In this document: one piece after another, positions 4,997 through 5,121 of the stretch
Position numbering within the stretch: the stretch's first letter is position 1
Layout of the letters: every line of letters starts with the position of its first letter
Assembly: GCA_934630985.1 (NCBI GenBank)
Contig: CAKTXO010000119.1
Span: 1 to 5,121, forward strand
DNA length: 5,121 nt
Source: an uncultured Oscillospiraceae bacterium
Lineage (GTDB): Bacteria > Bacillota > Clostridia > Oscillospirales > Oscillospiraceae
Direction of reading: 5' to 3'
Notes under the pieces: model-generated
What the model saw: the letters and a program-made list of their open reading frames with translations, nothing else
What the model was told of the DNA's origin: nothing
Databases searched by the model: none
Translations under genes and position numbers: made by a program

Positions 4997-5121
4997 ATGA
5001 ATCGTATATATTGGGATATAGATAAGATCTCAATGTTGACAGATCATTTGGATGCGTCCGCACATAGTCATGGCATGATACAGTTTTTTCTATGTTTGGA
5101 AGATGAGTTAGAAATTAGAGT
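4997..5121 (+). CDS. N-terminus of a probable cupin/AraC-type protein (partial, runs off the window)
   Basis: The frame reads MNRIYWDIDKISMLTDHLD, then HSHGMIQFFLCLEDELEIRV and is still open at the window end. H-x-H followed by a hydrophobic strand and a short acidic turn (HSHGMIQFFLCLEDELEI) is typical of the first strands of cupin sensor domains in AraC-family regulators, so this may be another regulator; 41 residues are too few to be sure. Start: AAAGG (4983-4987) is 9 bases before the ATG at 4997. The in-frame ATG at 4988, 5 bases after AGGTGG (4977-4982), would add MCG and is equally possible. The codons are far more AT-rich than in obgE, the regulator or the transporter, which suggests a different origin. 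The gene lies just past the transposon scar. Confidence 0.6.
   Translation, partial: MNRIYWDIDKISMLTDHLDASAHSHGMIQFFLCLEDELEIR

Overview
The window looks like chromosomal DNA from a GC-rich Clostridia member, most likely Oscillospiraceae or a relative. This rests on the Shine-Dalgarno starts, the GC-rich Firmicutes-type proteins, the families of short intergenic palindromes and a TnpV-type transposon scar. It is inferred without any database search. All genes supported here are on the + strand.

Layout. Positions 1-27 are probably the last codons of rpmA (ribosomal protein L27), followed at once by a strong intrinsic terminator (40-75). About 390 bases follow that hold no gene but carry three palindromic repeat units: two copies of a ~90-bp unit and one different two-hairpin unit. 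Next is obgE (469-1743), the ribosome-associated GTPase, complete with Obg, G and OCT domains. The order rpmA then obgE is the conserved firmicute order, here stretched by repeats. A 12-bp terminator hairpin (1830-1864) ends the obgE region, and a near-consensus promoter for the next gene is embedded in its left arm.

The second block is an AraC-family regulator (1880-3031) followed by a sodium-dependent NSS-family transporter (3292-4614). The 260 bases between them are almost wholly palindromic: six abutting hairpins arranged as two mirrored arms (3041-3189), a small hairpin, then a long leader-type hairpin just ahead of the transporter. The neighbouring regulator may control the transporter, but no operator was identified. 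The transporter keeps the expected Na+-site residues of TM1 and TM8 but has Gly in place of the usual basic gate residue in TM1.

The third block begins right after the transporter stop codon. A truncated tail of a TnpV-type transposon protein (about 4614-4841) with its own terminator marks a transposon scar. Beyond it the DNA becomes clearly AT-rich. A good extended -10 promoter there leads into the start of another gene (4997 to the window end), whose N-terminus resembles an AraC-type cupin sensor domain.

No complete new system is evident. The least ordinary items are the mirrored six-hairpin element and the nested terminator/promoter.
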